Source: Puffinus mauretanicus (Eukaryota > Chordata > Aves > Procellariiformes > Procellariidae). From it: a DNA stretch of 64,000 bases. Location: the NCBI GenBank assembly GCA_023333565.1, contig JAJKFH010002859.1, positions 310,001 through 374,000 on the forward strand, given 5' to 3'. Of the stretch, positions 25,563 through 40,074 are shown one piece after another. A program made the translations under genes and the position numbers. A model generated the notes under the pieces. The model had not been told where the DNA came from, searched no databases, and was given only the letters and a program-made list of their open reading frames with translations. The first letter of the stretch is position 1, and every line of letters begins with the position of its first letter.

Positions 25563-26841
25563 TTAAACTAATTTCCCCAAGTCAAGTCTGTTTTGCCTGT
25601 GACTGTAATTGCTGAGTGATCTCTCCCTGTCCTTACCTCGACCCACAAACCTTTCATTATATTTTCTCTCCCCTGTCCAGCTGAGGAGGGGGAGTGATAG
25701 AGTGGCTTTGGTGGGCACCTGGCATCCAGCCAGGGTCAACCCACCACAAGAGTTTAGTACAATATTTGAAAAATACAAACTAACTAAAAAATCTCAGTAT
25801 TTCCTGTGCCTCAGCTCCAATTACTTACATATATTGGGAATGTAGTAAATTATTCTTATTACCAAGTGGTCAATATATGATATTTTAATCCCTCAGGAGA
25901 ACAAACAGAAGAAGCATCTCTTCAAGGATAGAAAATATTAGCTCTTTGAGGAGATAGAAATAATTTTGGGTAATAAAGGTAAATTGAAGATGTTTAACAT
26001 TTCTTTCATAGACTTACAATTAGAGGCAGTCAGTTGTAAAACTTCTGTTCCTATGTTGGTTGGAAAATCCTCCTACAGATAACTTAATATGAATGGGAGG
26101 CTGATCTCCTGAAGTTCTGCTATCAAATATGTAATAGGAGACATATGAACAGAAAATTTAAGTTTAAAAGTGAAAATATGTTTGATTTATAAAAACTGAT
26201 ATTATTTTTCCATTGTTTGCCAGGGATGTAGAACTTCAACCTTAGCCTTAATTGAACTGCACTGATGATAACTGGCCACCAAGAACAACACTGAACGGAT
26301 TGTGGTTTTTAGCCTCTTTTTGACAGCAGTGATACTTCCTAAAGCCTTTTTTTAGGTCTGTCAGAGTAGTCACTATTTTTTTTAAAGTAATACAATGATA
26401 AAATATCAAATTATTTTAGTAGAAGATAATTTTTTTGTTTGATTATTTCAGTAAAGAGTTATAAATGGAAAATATTGACCTAAATCTAAGAAATCAAGTA
26501 ACATCAGGTGTCAGAAATCATGTAATTATAATCCTCTGATGAGAACATTGTGAAATACATTATGGCAGATTAGCTTTACTTTAAAAGTTCTATTTCTGGC
26601 AAGAAACTGACAGTGCAAAAATTCTCAGAATTCTTGTTTCTTCACAGTGTTGGTGTGTAAGATAATTCTAAATTACAGTATTATGCAAAGATATGTGGGG
26701 GCAGGGAGCCGAGTGAAAAGAAAAAAACCGACTTTGTTCATAGTGAGAAAACAAACTTTGGCATTCTGGGAAAACTATCCCACCACTAGCTCACATGAAA
26801 AAGCAGGTATCGAAAAGCCCCTTTTTGACTCACTATATGTA

Positions 26842-26873
26842 ATTGGGACCTTGCAGTCCCAATGAACTGGGAC
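26842..26873. repeat. nested short inverted and direct repeats around GGGAC/GTCCC
   Basis: ATTGGGAC, loop CTTGCA, GTCCCAAT forms one perfect 8-bp-arm hairpin (26842-26863). The middle GTCCCA can instead pair with TGGGAC at 26868-26873 across ATGAAC. The two outer arms are also direct repeats (GGGACCTTGCAG and GGGACTTGCAG). Confidence 0.9.
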
Positions 26874-29800
26874 TTGCAGCTGGATCAATACCTGTTGCAC
26901 AGGTTGCTTCTCCTTCCACTACCTGGAGTTCTGAACAGGTTTTATGGATTGTCCCAAGTACACTGCAGCTAATTAGTCTTGAAACAAAGCGTGTGATATT
27001 TTTGCCTTGTAAAAGTGCCATAGGATTTCTTAGTTGCATGAATTTGTGTTGCAAGTAGGGGACCAGATGAACTGAGATGGACCTGACAGGCACAGAGATG
27101 TACATTGCTTTGCCAATGGACCAGCAGATGCTTTCATGTGAAGAAGTGGTGTTTGTAAATTCTGCCCCTTCTTCGGAACGCTTCCACCTGCCAAAACAGC
27201 ATGACCTTCCTGTTATCTGGACTGTGTGTCAGCCAGCTGTCTCCTCTTCCGGCCTCTCTTTCTGCCAGAATAATGAAGTGGCTCCTTTTGAGACCAGAGA
27301 AAAAGAGGTCTTAAAAACTCGTTTTTGTCAGAATATTGATGGCTTTCTAGCCTGTTATAATGTGCTCTTCATTTGTTTGGTTCATTTAACTAGTAAAGGA
27401 GTGATGTGACAAGCTTTCAGCCTCATGAGGTATGACAGATTAGGCACCCTCACATTTAAAAATAAATAAACAGATTAAAAAAAAATCTTGACAGCAAGAT
27501 GTGGAGTTGTTTTTTATTCTGCAGTATCTGGAGGTCTAGCACTCTTATCAAATGCAGATGACCGCTGATTTGTCATCCTGAAGACATAACTATTCATCGA
27601 GTGCCATCTGCAAGTATGGCTAAACCTTTCAACGACTGTCAGACACATCTAACTCTTGCTAACTACAATTTGAAGAATATGAGATCACTTAGTTGTTAAA
27701 GGTTGATTTCCATGTTCTCAATTACATTCATGTTGTTAGTAGTTTCCTAAATCAAGGAGTCCAAAAGATTCTTCAGCCAGAAAGGAGGGAGCTGAAACAT
27801 TACACACTGGATTTTCCGGTAATTTGCTTTTTTTTGTTTCTGCAAGTAACACAAGTAAAACCCTCCAGTCCGGTGTTCTCCAGAATCCAACATGTAACAA
27901 AGGAAGTTATTAATTTTTTTTTCCTAGAACCTATCAGTAGGGTGTATCAAAACAGCAAAGTAATTATCACAAGCTACTCGAACCGAGAAAAGACTGGTTG
28001 TGAATATTGTGGAAGGAAATCTGGGTTGGTGAGAGGCTAATGTCAAAAGCATGTTTTGAGCAATCATATACAGAATAAGCAGAGTCCAGACGTTAACAAA
28101 AGCAATGTTATCCATGGGAAATCACTGTGAAACTGTCCTTGTTCTGTGAGCTGGGTGCTCCCTTGGGTTTTGAAGATTTGCACCATTGTTGCAAGACAGA
28201 TTTTTCTTGCTGGACAGCTTTACCTTTGTTTCACAGAACTCTCAACCTTCTAACAGCCAGCGTTAGAGGGAAGCCAGTGTTATCTGTCTAGGGTTAGGAG
28301 AGGGAAAAGGCCTTTGGTCAGTTATGATACTGTTTCTGCTCCTCCAAACATGCTTTCCAGCACAAGTGAACAGATGCATTAAATACTGCCAGCATTTGGT
28401 TCATATTCCTACTGTGAAGAAGCTGCAGTTGTACTTCTAGTCCAACTGGACTGCGCTGCTAATCTTTCTACATAGGTGGAAAATAAAATCACATTTGAGT
28501 CTGCTGGCCAATGTTTGCGGAATAATTATATGTAGATGAATGAAGATTGAATGAATTTTGCATGTTCCTCTACTTATGTGCATGGGGTCTCTTTGTACAT
28601 GCTTCTGTTCTGCATGCCCAGGATGGGCAGCCCCCTTCAGCTGGACAAAGGGCAGAACAGTAAGAGCCCTACGCTCATGGCACGCTTTTTGGTATTATTA
28701 TTCATCAGTGGCTTAGGATACTATTAGTCAGTACCTGCACTGACCTCAGTAGCCGAAATTTCCAGCACCGCTGTGACTCCTCATGTTTATGTGTTTGTGC
28801 TGTTGGCCTTGGTCTGTTGTGGTAAGCAATATTCCACCTTATAGACGGGTAAATTTGGCAGCTGTCTATGGCAGCAGACTGCTGACGATCGGGAAAAAAT
28901 GCCTGATTAGGATAGAGCCTGGCTTATGCCAGGGCCTTGTGTCAGCTATATCTCCTATTCTTCATTTGGTTGACGAAGAACTGGAGCGTTGAGCCTAGCT
29001 CTCCTGTACTCTGCGAGCTCCTCTGCCAGCTGAGTTATTTTGGTCTCCACTCTAGGTGATGCCATGGTTTAACTTCAGCAATACTGATGAGTTTGCCTTG
29101 CGTCGCTTACAGCGGTGACGGCTAGCCCTGCAAGGCATGCTTTGCCTATTGCGAAGAAGGTAAATTTAATGTTTATTTAATTTTCCTCTGGAAAAATTCT
29201 TTATTCTTTACTCTGTACGGCCTCTGTTGGGGCCACATGTTGTATTGGTGGGAACCTTCAAGTCCAGGGACCTGTCTAGCTGCTCTGAGTGGACATTGGA
29301 AAAGTAATTTCATTACAACAGTGGTTTTCCACTAGATATCAATGTGTTTCGGTAGAAAAGATGTAGGAGCTAGTTAGGGACTCATTCTGGTTCTGCTCTG
29401 AACCACTGAGTAACTTTGAGGCACTGAGGTGAAGTTTCTTTAACTGTTAAATGAGGATGATAATATTTATTTCACTTACAGTATAAAATGTCAGTTGGAA
29501 CTGATTCAAATTTATTATTAACATGAATGTTGTTACTGTAAGAGAACTCTTGCATTACTGAATATACAGTAGCTGACAGGATTGCACTGGTATAATCAAG
29601 AAAGAAATCTGCCTGTGAAAGCAGATGAAACTGTACCATCGTTAACATGTAGAAAAGCCTTAAGCATACTCTTGATTGCAATACCATTGTTCCCTACAGC
29701 AACGTTCATTAATGAACTTCATCTTAAAGCCCATTGTGCTCTTCTTATTTCTTAATTTTATTTCTTGTTCACACATGTTTGCACATTGGTCATGATTTGA

Positions 29801-32800
29801 AACAGCTTTTTGGGATTTACGTGAGCTTTTGTCTTTCGAAGAGCTTACAGAGGTCCTCCTTTGTTCTCTTTTTCAGTCTCCTCTCTCCAGATCTCTCCTC
29901 CTTATTTCCAGTAGTGAAGTACCCCACCCCCCACCCCGCCATCCCTCTTCCAGTTCCTTTGTATTAGTAACACCTCATACCTGGGACTCATATCCTATCT
30001 GTATCCTTGACTTGTGGACTTTTCCTTACAGCCATAAATCACACTTTAAAAGTTTTATCCACTACTACCCACAGATCACTCTGTGTTCTGCAGTGTGTTA
30101 TTACTGAATCTATAAATAAAGGAATAAATCATTGGTTTCTGACTTGCAAAGAATATGCCATGGCATATGAAAATATATCAATTTTTAATTCATTTCGGAA
30201 GGTGACCCAGAAGCAAATGATCACGATGCAAGTAAAATAGAAATACACATATAATACAGTCCCTGATGAAGAATTATATTTTAAGAGCATCTGCAGGATT
30301 TATGATTTGATATTTATAATTTGCATATGTTCCATATTTGGTTTGAATTTAATATGCTGTAATTTCACAGTCATGTAAATAAATTTAGTGGGAACTGCTG
30401 CCATCTCCTGGTCAGTATCTAAATTAAACACTGATCTCAAAAATTAAATCTGATATTTAAGTGAGATTTTCAAGGTCTTCATTACTAAAGCTGAACTTAA
30501 AATTCCCAAACACTACAGCTTCCAGTATAGGACCCTAGATATTGGACAGATTGGCGTTTGTGGTTGGATTCACTTGAATTTAACGTGAAAGACTGGCACT
30601 GCTGAATTTTTTATTTAATATGACAAACTTCAGTAGAAATATTAAGGCACATTACCTGTAAAGACATGCACTTCTAGATTTTGAAATTAGATTTTTTTAT
30701 TGTCCTTTGCAATTGTGAAAATGAAGGTCATCTGGTGCCTGGGTGGGACCTTTCCCAAGTGAGTTTATAATGTACAGTAATTTTTCTTCTTTTTCCTTCT
30801 TCCCCAGTCAATGGGCTTATTCCCTTTTTTTCCTTCTACCAACATTTGTGCTTAAGAAAATTTGGCAGGGTAAGATCTATTTAATCACTGAGATATAATT
30901 TGAGTATGAGTTGGTTGAGCTTCCTTGTTAAACTGTCCATGTTCATTGTTTGTAATAAAGTGACTTTCAGCTCTGTAGTGAATTCCATCACTCTAAATGA
31001 ATGTCACAAAAAGCTATTTCTTAGCTGTGTGCTTTCAAGTGTGCCTAAAATATGTTAAATCGCGGAAAACTTCTATGAAATGGGTATGTTTGTGGTGTTT
31101 TCCTCAAAACCTACAGTAGTACAGCATCATGCAAAACGAAGACATTTCCCCCCTCTTTCTCCATGTCTTTTTAGTAGGTTTACCTTATTTTGAGTACAGA
31201 ATGTGAAAACACCTCATAAAATAATTAAGTCACAGGTCTTGTGCTAGTTTTATTTACACATAGCCTGTTTTAAGCTGTGCTCTAAGCTGGTGGATGTGTG
31301 CAAGGTCTCAGAACTAGCACTGCTATCAATCTTTAATTTCTTGTTCCTGTGAACTTTAACAAGTTCATTTTTAACACTTATTGTTGCAGTGGTATTTAAC
31401 GTCTTCCTTTGCAACATAGTTAGGCTGACTAATTTTTAATGTTAAGTGGTTTATTGACTCATGCATGAAATGAGAGGAAAAACTTTGAAATTTTGCCTTT
31501 GTAGTATCACTTTCCAATTCAGCGAGTCACCATGCTACGTTTTGATGGCAAGTTCATGTACAACATTCGGTTCTGTCTGGTCACTCTGAAATGCCTAAAA
31601 GAGGGAGGAGTGACCAAGGGAAATGCAAAAGCCCTTCTATAATGGTTAGTTGACTTTCTAGGTGTTAGAGCAAAGGCACGCAATATAATAAATTTTTATG
31701 ATTCTATCTCATACAAAAGCTGAACTGGTCAGACAGCTTCTAACTTCACTATTTTATCTTTTTGAGTTTAGCGATATGACTGGAAAAATAGCTGATATTA
31801 TAAATAATAGAAAAAAAGTGAATTTGTCTGAAGAAAGGAGGAGAAAAAGGAAAGAGCAAGATGGTAAAAATATTAGATGTCGTGAATTTGATTAAATGCA
31901 GAACTGAACTTAATCTCATTGGTGGCTTCTGTGCTTTGGCTTCAATATAACAACATCGTTGCCACAGACCAAAAACCACATCATGTTTTAAAACTCATGC
32001 AATTTTGAGTGATAGGAGCAACATAAAATGTTAAAAGATAATTACATAAATGTAGATGGAAAATACAGCTTTCTTTTCCAGTTACAAGATTCCGGAGGTG
32101 CTGTGGAGATTTTGTTCAAGCTCTCCATTTCTCCCTTTTTTGTGATGCCAGACGTATGAAAAAAATTCTCACACAGATTTCCCCTCCTCAGAATAACTTG
32201 CTAATAGAAGTGGTGTGCAGAATGGCAGGCATTCAGCCCCACTCTGAGCAGCCCTTCAGAGTCAGAATTGCCTTTCTACAGATTGAGAGAGAATATTTAT
32301 GTATCTCTTCAGGCAAAAAATAACAACACGTGTGTGTGTGTAAATATTTCTTATCTGACTCTGTGAACAAGCCGGATTTCTTGTTTAGCGGTCATCGAGA
32401 ATGTTTTGGGTGGACCCAATAAGCTGCTATCAACAGGACTTTTTCTGTTGTTTTCTGAAGAAATGAATCCTTCTAGATTGTGAGCTCCTAGTAGCAAAGA
32501 TTACCTTCTTTCGGTGAGATTGTGAGGTGCCAGGTGTGACATTTTGGATACTGCCAAACTCTGGTGTTCACCTGAAATTTGTGGAGAAAGTTCAGTTTCA
32601 GATTGAGGGAATGCAGGGCATAGTGGTTAGCCATTGACCAATTACAAATTATTTGCAGTATGATTCTTTCTTGCTGTTATTAATTTCCTTGAAGTATGGC
32701 TTTAATTGTTTATTTTGACAGCCTGTGAGTCTACCCTTTGGAGGGGAGATGCTGGCAAACCAGTTCCTTGGGTGAACCAGGAAGAAAAAAGTTTGTAACT

Positions 32801-35086
32801 AAATAACTCACCAGATCCAACATAAATCTTTATTGAAAATTAGTATTTGCTTGTTTATTAAAGCTCACAAAGCATGGTCCTGAAACTACTCCTTAACTAA
32901 GAAGTACGGGTGGATAGATAGTCTTTGAAAATAATGTGGGAAGACTGAATTCTTGAACAGAAGTTGAGCATGAAGCTCTGAAGTCAAAAGAGGTGCTGAT
33001 AGGGGGGTGATGATTTGCAGTCATACTTCCTGAAGTGGTGGGGGGAGATGCAAGGAACGCAAATCACACTGCCCCAGTATGCAGTCCCGCATGAAGAGGT
33101 CCCATCCGGAAAAAAACCAGCCCTTTGCCTGTGGTTGCGTTTGTTGAGGATAATGACATACAACTTCATTCAAGATTTTAAGGACAACATTTTGGGGCAG
33201 AGGGGAGTAAAAAGTGGAGTCTAGAGAATGAGTTAGGACAGAATGGCCTCGTGGTGTTTTGACCTTAACCTCACTGAACAACTATGGTTGATTTCCATGA
33301 GGACAGGGGAGGATTTGAGGAATAACTTAAGGGAGGTTATATAATAGGAGTTTCCCACAAACACAGAGCTGTATTTCTCCAGACAAGTTAAGACACACTA
33401 GTATGTTGCTTAGTAGATGCATAATGGCTTTTTTTATGAAAGTATTGATGTAAACAGCTAAATGAAAAATATGAAGAATGAATATTGTCTCATTCAATTA
33501 GAGTTTAAAACCAGTACCAACCTGACTATCTCAGCTTAGTCACATGAGTTTACTGTATCTGGATGCAGCATCTTTCCCATGGAGCTTATGTTCTGATTGC
33601 TTAAAGACATGAAAGACTTCACTGTGATGAAGGTGATGGCATCAAGGCCAAATATGAAAAAAAAAAGTATTAAGAAATTAATTTAGTCTAAATTCTGTAG
33701 TCTCATTTAGTTTCTAATCATACTTCACTCTCTTCCATCATCTCTTTTTGTAGCGCTGCTGTACTGCCAAACGCAGCTTTTGTTTGGTTAGTTTTTTCCA
33801 CAGAGGTTGATAGTATTTCCTTGCTTGTGAGGTAGTTTATTCTTGTGTATAATGTGCTTCTTGAAGCTCTCTACATCCTTGCCATTCACATGCTTTTAGG
33901 AGAGCGTGTCTGCCAGACTGTCCTCATATAGGTGGTGTACGAAGTACAGGTGTTGCTCTCTGGGAAGAGGTGCTATGGCAGGACAGGTGTAACGGGGCAT
34001 CCTGCCCAGGCCAGCACACATGGAACAGGATGCAGAAATAAATAATTTGGCTGCAACAAAATTAGCTTCAGAAGCAGTATATCTGTATCAGTGTGAGGTT
34101 GTGCCAGAGCCAAGTGGCCTCGGTGATGGCCCTGAAATATTATGGCTATGCCATGCTGCTACTGTCCCACATAGCCGTACTAGTCTCCTCCAAATTGAAC
34201 GATCTCTGCACCGCAGTCCTTTGGATCTTATCAATGTGCCCCAAAATCCCCTCCTTACCTTATGGTGTTGATAAAGTGAATTACTGACCCCAGTTGACCC
34301 ATTATATATACTGGAATACAGCACTTCTAGTTAGTGTAGCTATGCTGCAGAAATGAAAAGTGTCTTTACTTGCGTACATAGCAACTTTCAAATTTAATGT
34401 TGTAGTAACAAAACTCCTATTAATTATTTCCTTTAGATAAAGATTTTAATTACACATATCTAAACATGAGTTCTTAGCTCTACTGGGTATCTTAAAGAAT
34501 CTGGTTTCTGAGACAAAAAACACTTTTCTCCAAAGAACTGCCATTGCACTGAAATGTTCAGCAGGTGAAGGAATAATTATTTAATCAAATGTACTGCTAA
34601 GGCTTCTGTTGCCCAACCCCCCCAAACAATCTGTAGTTGAGGAGCTAATTGTGTTTATATTCTACAAACAGATCAGATCTGTAAGAAATGAAATGATTAA
34701 AAAGCTTAGAGGTAAGCAGGTAAATTTTGATTTCATTCCACTGGAGGAGGATCCTATAAACTTAAAGGAATTTCACATATTTGTGACATATAAGTATGAC
34801 TTTAACCCATAGTTTTTAATGTTCTTTTCAGTAACACTTGAAGACATCTTGTATGATTGGAGTCTTGCATTTGCACGCCCTGTGGTGGTATGCATAATTG
34901 ACTAATGATGTCTGTAATTTGCCAGTGTGATTAATTCATTTGAAGCTATAAATATTCTATATTAAATTATGCAGAAAGTCAGCAAGTTTTTAACCGATTT
35001 ATTGAAATAAAAAATAATTTATATTTGTCTTTTTTGTTCACTAAACAAACCAAGAATTAAAAGAAACCAAATGGTATTTTAATGGC

Positions 35087-35103
35087 AAAAAAAAAAAAAA
35101 AAA
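35087..35103. repeat. 17-base A homopolymer
   Basis: Uninterrupted A17 between GGC and GCAATTG; no retroposon body recognised beside it. Confidence 0.95.
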
Positions 35104-37591
35104 GCAATTGTAAATAACATAGGTACACAGTTTTCCTGTAATGTAAATGGAAGAAGAAGGAAGTTTGCTTTTATGGCTTATTTTTAAAAACTTATTCTAT
35201 TAATATTTTTACAAAATCATCCCATTAGCTTATGTTGAAGTCTGTTGTGACCCCAACAGAGACCCCAAAAGAGTCTTGTGGAATTTGTTTTGGGTGTTTT
35301 CATGAGTTCTGTATGAAAAAAGCAAGACATACTTTGTCTTTTCTTTTACTCTTACATGAAATTAAATATTTTCTGTCTTTCTCAGAATGAAAAAAAATCT
35401 GAAAAATGTTAATGAAATGCTCAGAACATCATTTCATGAAACAAAATTTTTCATTGTTTATTTAGTGGACTGATGCATTTATTTTTGTCTGGTTTGACTT
35501 AAGCTTACCGAAGCAACTTACTACCATGTAGAGGCTAATAGTCGGATGACTTTATTTTGCATATGTTCAGTGATTATAGGACACCTTGAGGCCTGATCTA
35601 GCAAAACCTATGAATATTCCAGACAAATTGGGGGTGGGGAGGGAAAAAGAAAATCATGGTTTATACATCTCTCTTTGTTCTTTAAACAAATAAACAGTTG
35701 AGAAGACAAATCCTGTTGTGACAGCTTTGAAGAGATGCAGAGATTAATGAACTAACATCAGGAAGAAAAAGGTGGCCTGATTAAATCTTAAGAAATCTTT
35801 TCCTTTTCTTCCTCACTGTGTGCTCACTCACACAGTGTATCACCCTTGAAGTGCATTAAGACAGGGCCATTGATACTTGTGCTGACTTTCCTCCAGGAAA
35901 TTTGAGGCTATCTTGCTATTACAGCCCAAAGGGAACAATTCCGTAGTAATTTGTATCACGAGCATCATTTCCATGCAGACCATGGTCAGGACTCAAGATT
36001 GTGCTCTCATGTGTTGCAGTTCCTCTTAAACAACTTTTTGAAGACCTCCATGGTGTCATAGGAGTGAGTTTTCAATAGGAATGAGATTTTACACTCAGTA
36101 ATATGGCCTTATCTGTTGTTAGCTAGAACCATATTTTAATATTTGGTATCTATTGGTTTGAATCTCCAGAAAGACAAAAAGGTGTGAAAGCAGTGCTGAA
36201 GTTGAGAATACAGATGTTTAGAGTGGCAGTTCCCAGGTACCACGTATGTCTGTGAGATGAGAAAATGTCGCCTTGCCCCTGGCCTTGGAAATGTTGCAGT
36301 GACCAAATCATAAAGATACTGGTGCTGACTGCCAACAGGCTATACAGTTGGCGGACTGAGGACTTCAGACTAACACCTGGAGGACTGAGGAACAGTCTTC
36401 AGATGAGGCTGGCAACAAAATCCGGAGTAAGCAGGTGAGATATTTCTGATATCTGAAACGCAAAGAGGTCAAGAACAACAATATAGGTGTGAGTTCCCTC
36501 TTCCATCTGTTTGTAGCTTCCAGGTTTCAAACAAACCAAAAACTAGTGTTGAAGACATCTTTGCACTAACTGAAACTGTTCTGGGGGGAGGCAGTAGGGA
36601 GGAGAGGAAATGAGTGTTGCTAGAATTGCTATAGAGCTATGTGGGAATTGCCTGTATTATGACTGGATATTGAAGGATAATTCAGCTGTGGGAGATTTCT
36701 GTCCATATACTTAAGATGCTATATTTGAACATGCAGTTTATAGAAGGATTAGCTAATCTTCAAAAATACGAACTGCAAAAGTTATACTCTATTCAAAGCT
36801 AAACTATTTCAAAGCTCATGACGTTTGCCATAAAGCTTTCAGGTTAAGCCCATGTCCTACCTAACATGTTAAATGAATGGCACCATTAGGAGCTGCAACA
36901 ATATGACATTAGAAAAATTACAGCTCTAATTGGCACGCTTTTACAGACCTTAATATTGCTACTTTAAGTTCTCATTGTTCGCTTAACAGTTACATTACAA
37001 ATCTCCTGATGAATAGCTTTTTGTACAGAATTGTCAGATTCAGCTTTGACAATTCATTTAATTTAATGGGTGTGTAATTCAGATAGGTTAACTCCAGAAC
37101 GATAGGGTCATCCTGAGAGTGTCTGCAACAGAAAACAAAGTAATTCCTTGCATCTTTGACAAAATGAGTCAGAAGATTGTTCATATCTATGGACGCTTAA
37201 TCAGGAAAAACATGCAAACGGTAGGATCCAGATCATATGTATTGTCCATTAAATATAGGAATAACTTATTTGAGATAGAAGTAGCCATGGTTACACAGTA
37301 AATTAAAAGGGAAATTGAAAGTAAATTAAAGTATGTAGTCTTAAAAAGAGTGCATTTCCAAAAAATTGGGAATCCTAGTTTAAATCTTGTTTTAATAAAA
37401 CAGATACTTGATTAACTAACATATAATTCATGTTGTATTCCTAATACGGTATAACCTAATAAATGATCATGAAACTAAATCAGTAAATTCATCTGTTGTG
37501 CATTGAATGACAATACTATAGAGTGTGATCCCATGATAAACTAAAGCAAGAAAAATATTCTGAATGTCAAATCAACCTACTATGGAAAATC

Positions 37592-37609
37592 TTTTTTTTT
37601 TTTTTTTTT
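37592..37609. repeat. 18-base T homopolymer
   Basis: Uninterrupted T18 between ATC and AATGACAG; no element body recognised beside it. Confidence 0.95.
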
Positions 37610-40019
37610 AATGACAGAGTAGCAATTTGTAAACTAACTACAGTAACCTCACTCTCCTTCCTAAAATGTAACATTTAACAAATGTTGTAGATAGGATACA
37701 GCAGTGTATTGGGAAATGACAGGGAAGATGTTGAAGCTGTGAGGACTGTACCTGTCATCGAAAAAGGTGACAACAGGATGCTGGATCAGATCCCCTAGAG
37801 TGCTCCCATATACTTGCAGGGGAAAGCATCCCCTCTTGCCATGCTCATGGTCCTCCTGACTGCAGAAATGGGTTCAGCCCCTGTGATATTGTCAGAACAA
37901 CAGGTTTGTTTTATTGTCCTCATTTAGTCTGCAGTGACGGAGCAAAGGGCTGCCACATGTATCCCCAGACAGCCCTGATTACAGGGACATTTGCACACCT
38001 TATTATGTTTCTTCCTATTTCTTCACTCTTCTTTTTAACACCTTTGTATTTTCCTGTCTTTGCCCCAGTCTTCTCCCAGATAACCTATCCATAATTACTT
38101 TTCCCCCATTAGTGCCCGTTTTACTAAATCCATACTCAAATTTGATATTTCTGACACAATTACCTAGGTAATCTTAACCTTATGGTGTCATTGAAATGGT
38201 GACCCAGGTACTGTTGGCCATGCAGGACAACCTCGTAATGCTCTCCAATGCTCCCCTCTTCCACTGTCTGTGCAGTTTGACTGTTTCTCATGTAAGAATC
38301 CTATAACCATCTGCGAAGGCCAGCAACTCCTCCTGTTGCTATCTGTAACTTTTGTCAGCTTTTTACGTTATGAGCTGTCACGTCCCTGAATTTTCTTATG
38401 CCTTGTCCAGCAATTTCTTACACCCTGTCTGTTAGGTAAGGTCTCATCAGCAGCCTAGTCATCTGCATGCAGCCCTAACGTGCTGTCTTGGCCAGCGTGA
38501 CAATACCTACTGTGTGATATATTTGCTTTGATAGCATCATGAAGGATCAACTTAGTTTCTCTTTCTTCTAAGTTCACTTTGATTTTTGGAATACCTAGTA
38601 GGTGAGGGTATGATTGATTATTATATGTAAAATTTGTACGTATGTACTAGAATATGTTAGAAAGAGTTTGAGAGGCCATAGCATTTAGTTTGCATGGTCA
38701 AAGCCCTGTGTGTGCAACGGGACAAATTCTGCAGCTGAAGCCAGTGTGCTCTGCAGCAGCGGTGCCTGCATTTTGCAGCTATTTTCTATGCCTTCCTCTC
38801 CACTCCTAGCTTCCTGGGTGCAATTCAGACTTGAGCTTTAGCTCCCTCGCAGCCTGGCTCCATGCGGTAGAGAAGTTCACTGAAGGGGGAGAGGACCAAA
38901 TATCCAAAGGGCGAGTTCTACTTAGGTAAGAAGATAGAAAAGCCCAAAATGTCAGTAGTCCAGATCACAGATTTTATTCTTGAAAAGGAGACAAGCTCTG
39001 CAGCAGTGGAATCTGACTGGGGTTTTAGGCAGCTCACTATTTTTATTTCATCTCCAGTGCTAGGACATGCAGTGCTAGGTTTATGCTAGATTCCAAATTT
39101 CAGAGATGTCTTTGACTTTGGGAACTACATATCATCTGTCAAAACCTAGAAGTTGAAATTCTTGAGAAATTCTCTGTGGGAAATGAATGCCACAGTAAAT
39201 TCTGTTTCAGTGCAAGAGCTGCAGTGGACCTGACCATACTGACATGTGGTCATCTCAGAGTAAAATCACGTAGTGATGCTGTTCCATTTCACAATACACC
39301 CCTACCACTGTTGTCTTCCTGACTGGGATGTTGTTCCTATTTGCTATTTATTTTAGTATTGCATGTTGCTTTATTTAGAGGGGTCTCTTGAGTCCCGTTT
39401 TGGGGCATTGAACATTCATATCTGCTTCTAAAGTTTACTCCCAAGGAAAAATGAAATCACAGCTAATAAAAAAATATTTAAAAGTTAAAATCTCATGCGT
39501 GTGAAGATTTTGAACTTACATGCATGGAGTAGTGAATGATAATTATTAATTTCAGAATAAAATTGGAGGAGACCAGGCTCATGTATTCTGCATCTTGGAA
39601 GCAATGAACTAAATGATAGACCGATGCTTTTGGTGTCTTTTAAGTGTGTGTATGCATAGGAATAGATAATAGATTTTTAGGTTACAGGAGGTTTTGGGAA
39701 CATTTGAGTTGGATGCAATTTAAATTTTAGTTGATGATCTGCAATTTCTACACTGTCTTCAAGAGATCTCTTATGAAGCCTGAAAAGGAACATTGTTTCT
39801 GAGAAGTGATGTCGGTTCAGAGTTCAGTACGATTACAGAATCAGGTCATCACTAAAACTTATCATACATCATTAAGAACAGTTTTTGCTAATAATGTGTT
39901 TCAGAGGTACCAAAAAGTTCAGTGAATTCATCTTGCTTTTGCGAACTTCTTCATTTCAGAAGGGAAAACTTGGAAGATGTTTTATTTTTTAAGTGATGGT
40001 CCTTTCTGTCATGATTGGA

Positions 40020-40074
40020 CTTTATATATATCTATACATATATGCATGTATATTCATATATGTATATATATAAA
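40020..40074. repeat. AT microsatellite with 12-bp-arm inverted repeat
   Basis: Mostly alternating A and T. Inside it TATACATATATG (40033-40044) and CATATATGTATA (40055-40066) are exact reverse complements around a 10-base loop, a cruciform-prone arrangement. Confidence 0.93.

Larger units (their letters stand above)
24613..25748 (+). mobile_element. long solo LTR of an avian endogenous retrovirus (second family)
   Basis: An 1136-bp LTR beginning TGTATTGGGTTTGCATGGC and ending CCACCACA, with TG...CA termini. The flanks are AAAGT (24608-24612) and AGAGT (25749-25753), a 5-bp duplication with one mismatch. I recognise the opening sequence and the segment CCAATGCCAGTCGGCTCC as a family common in bird genomes, but I will not assert a database name. 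The sense strand is plus: a weak TATA-like CATAGTTAAGAA lies at 24786-24797, and AATAAA (25557-25562) is overlapped by ATTAAA and followed by GT-rich sequence. Between them lies a GC-rich, long open region containing about six degenerate repeats of 45-54 bp. No gag, pol or env flank it, so it is a solo LTR. Confidence 0.92.

Noticed and set aside
29062..29080. CCATGGTTTAAC word resembling the LTR terminus TGTCATGGTTTAACC
   Set aside because: Similarity ends after about ten bases; no LTR body follows.
31690..31715. ATGATTCTAT word resembling the CR1 3' terminal repeat
   Set aside because: A single unit only, with no CR1 body upstream in either orientation.
33828..33850. let-7-like word TGAGGTAGT
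   Set aside because: Only nine bases match the let-7 start, the following bases do not, and no complementary arm lies nearby.
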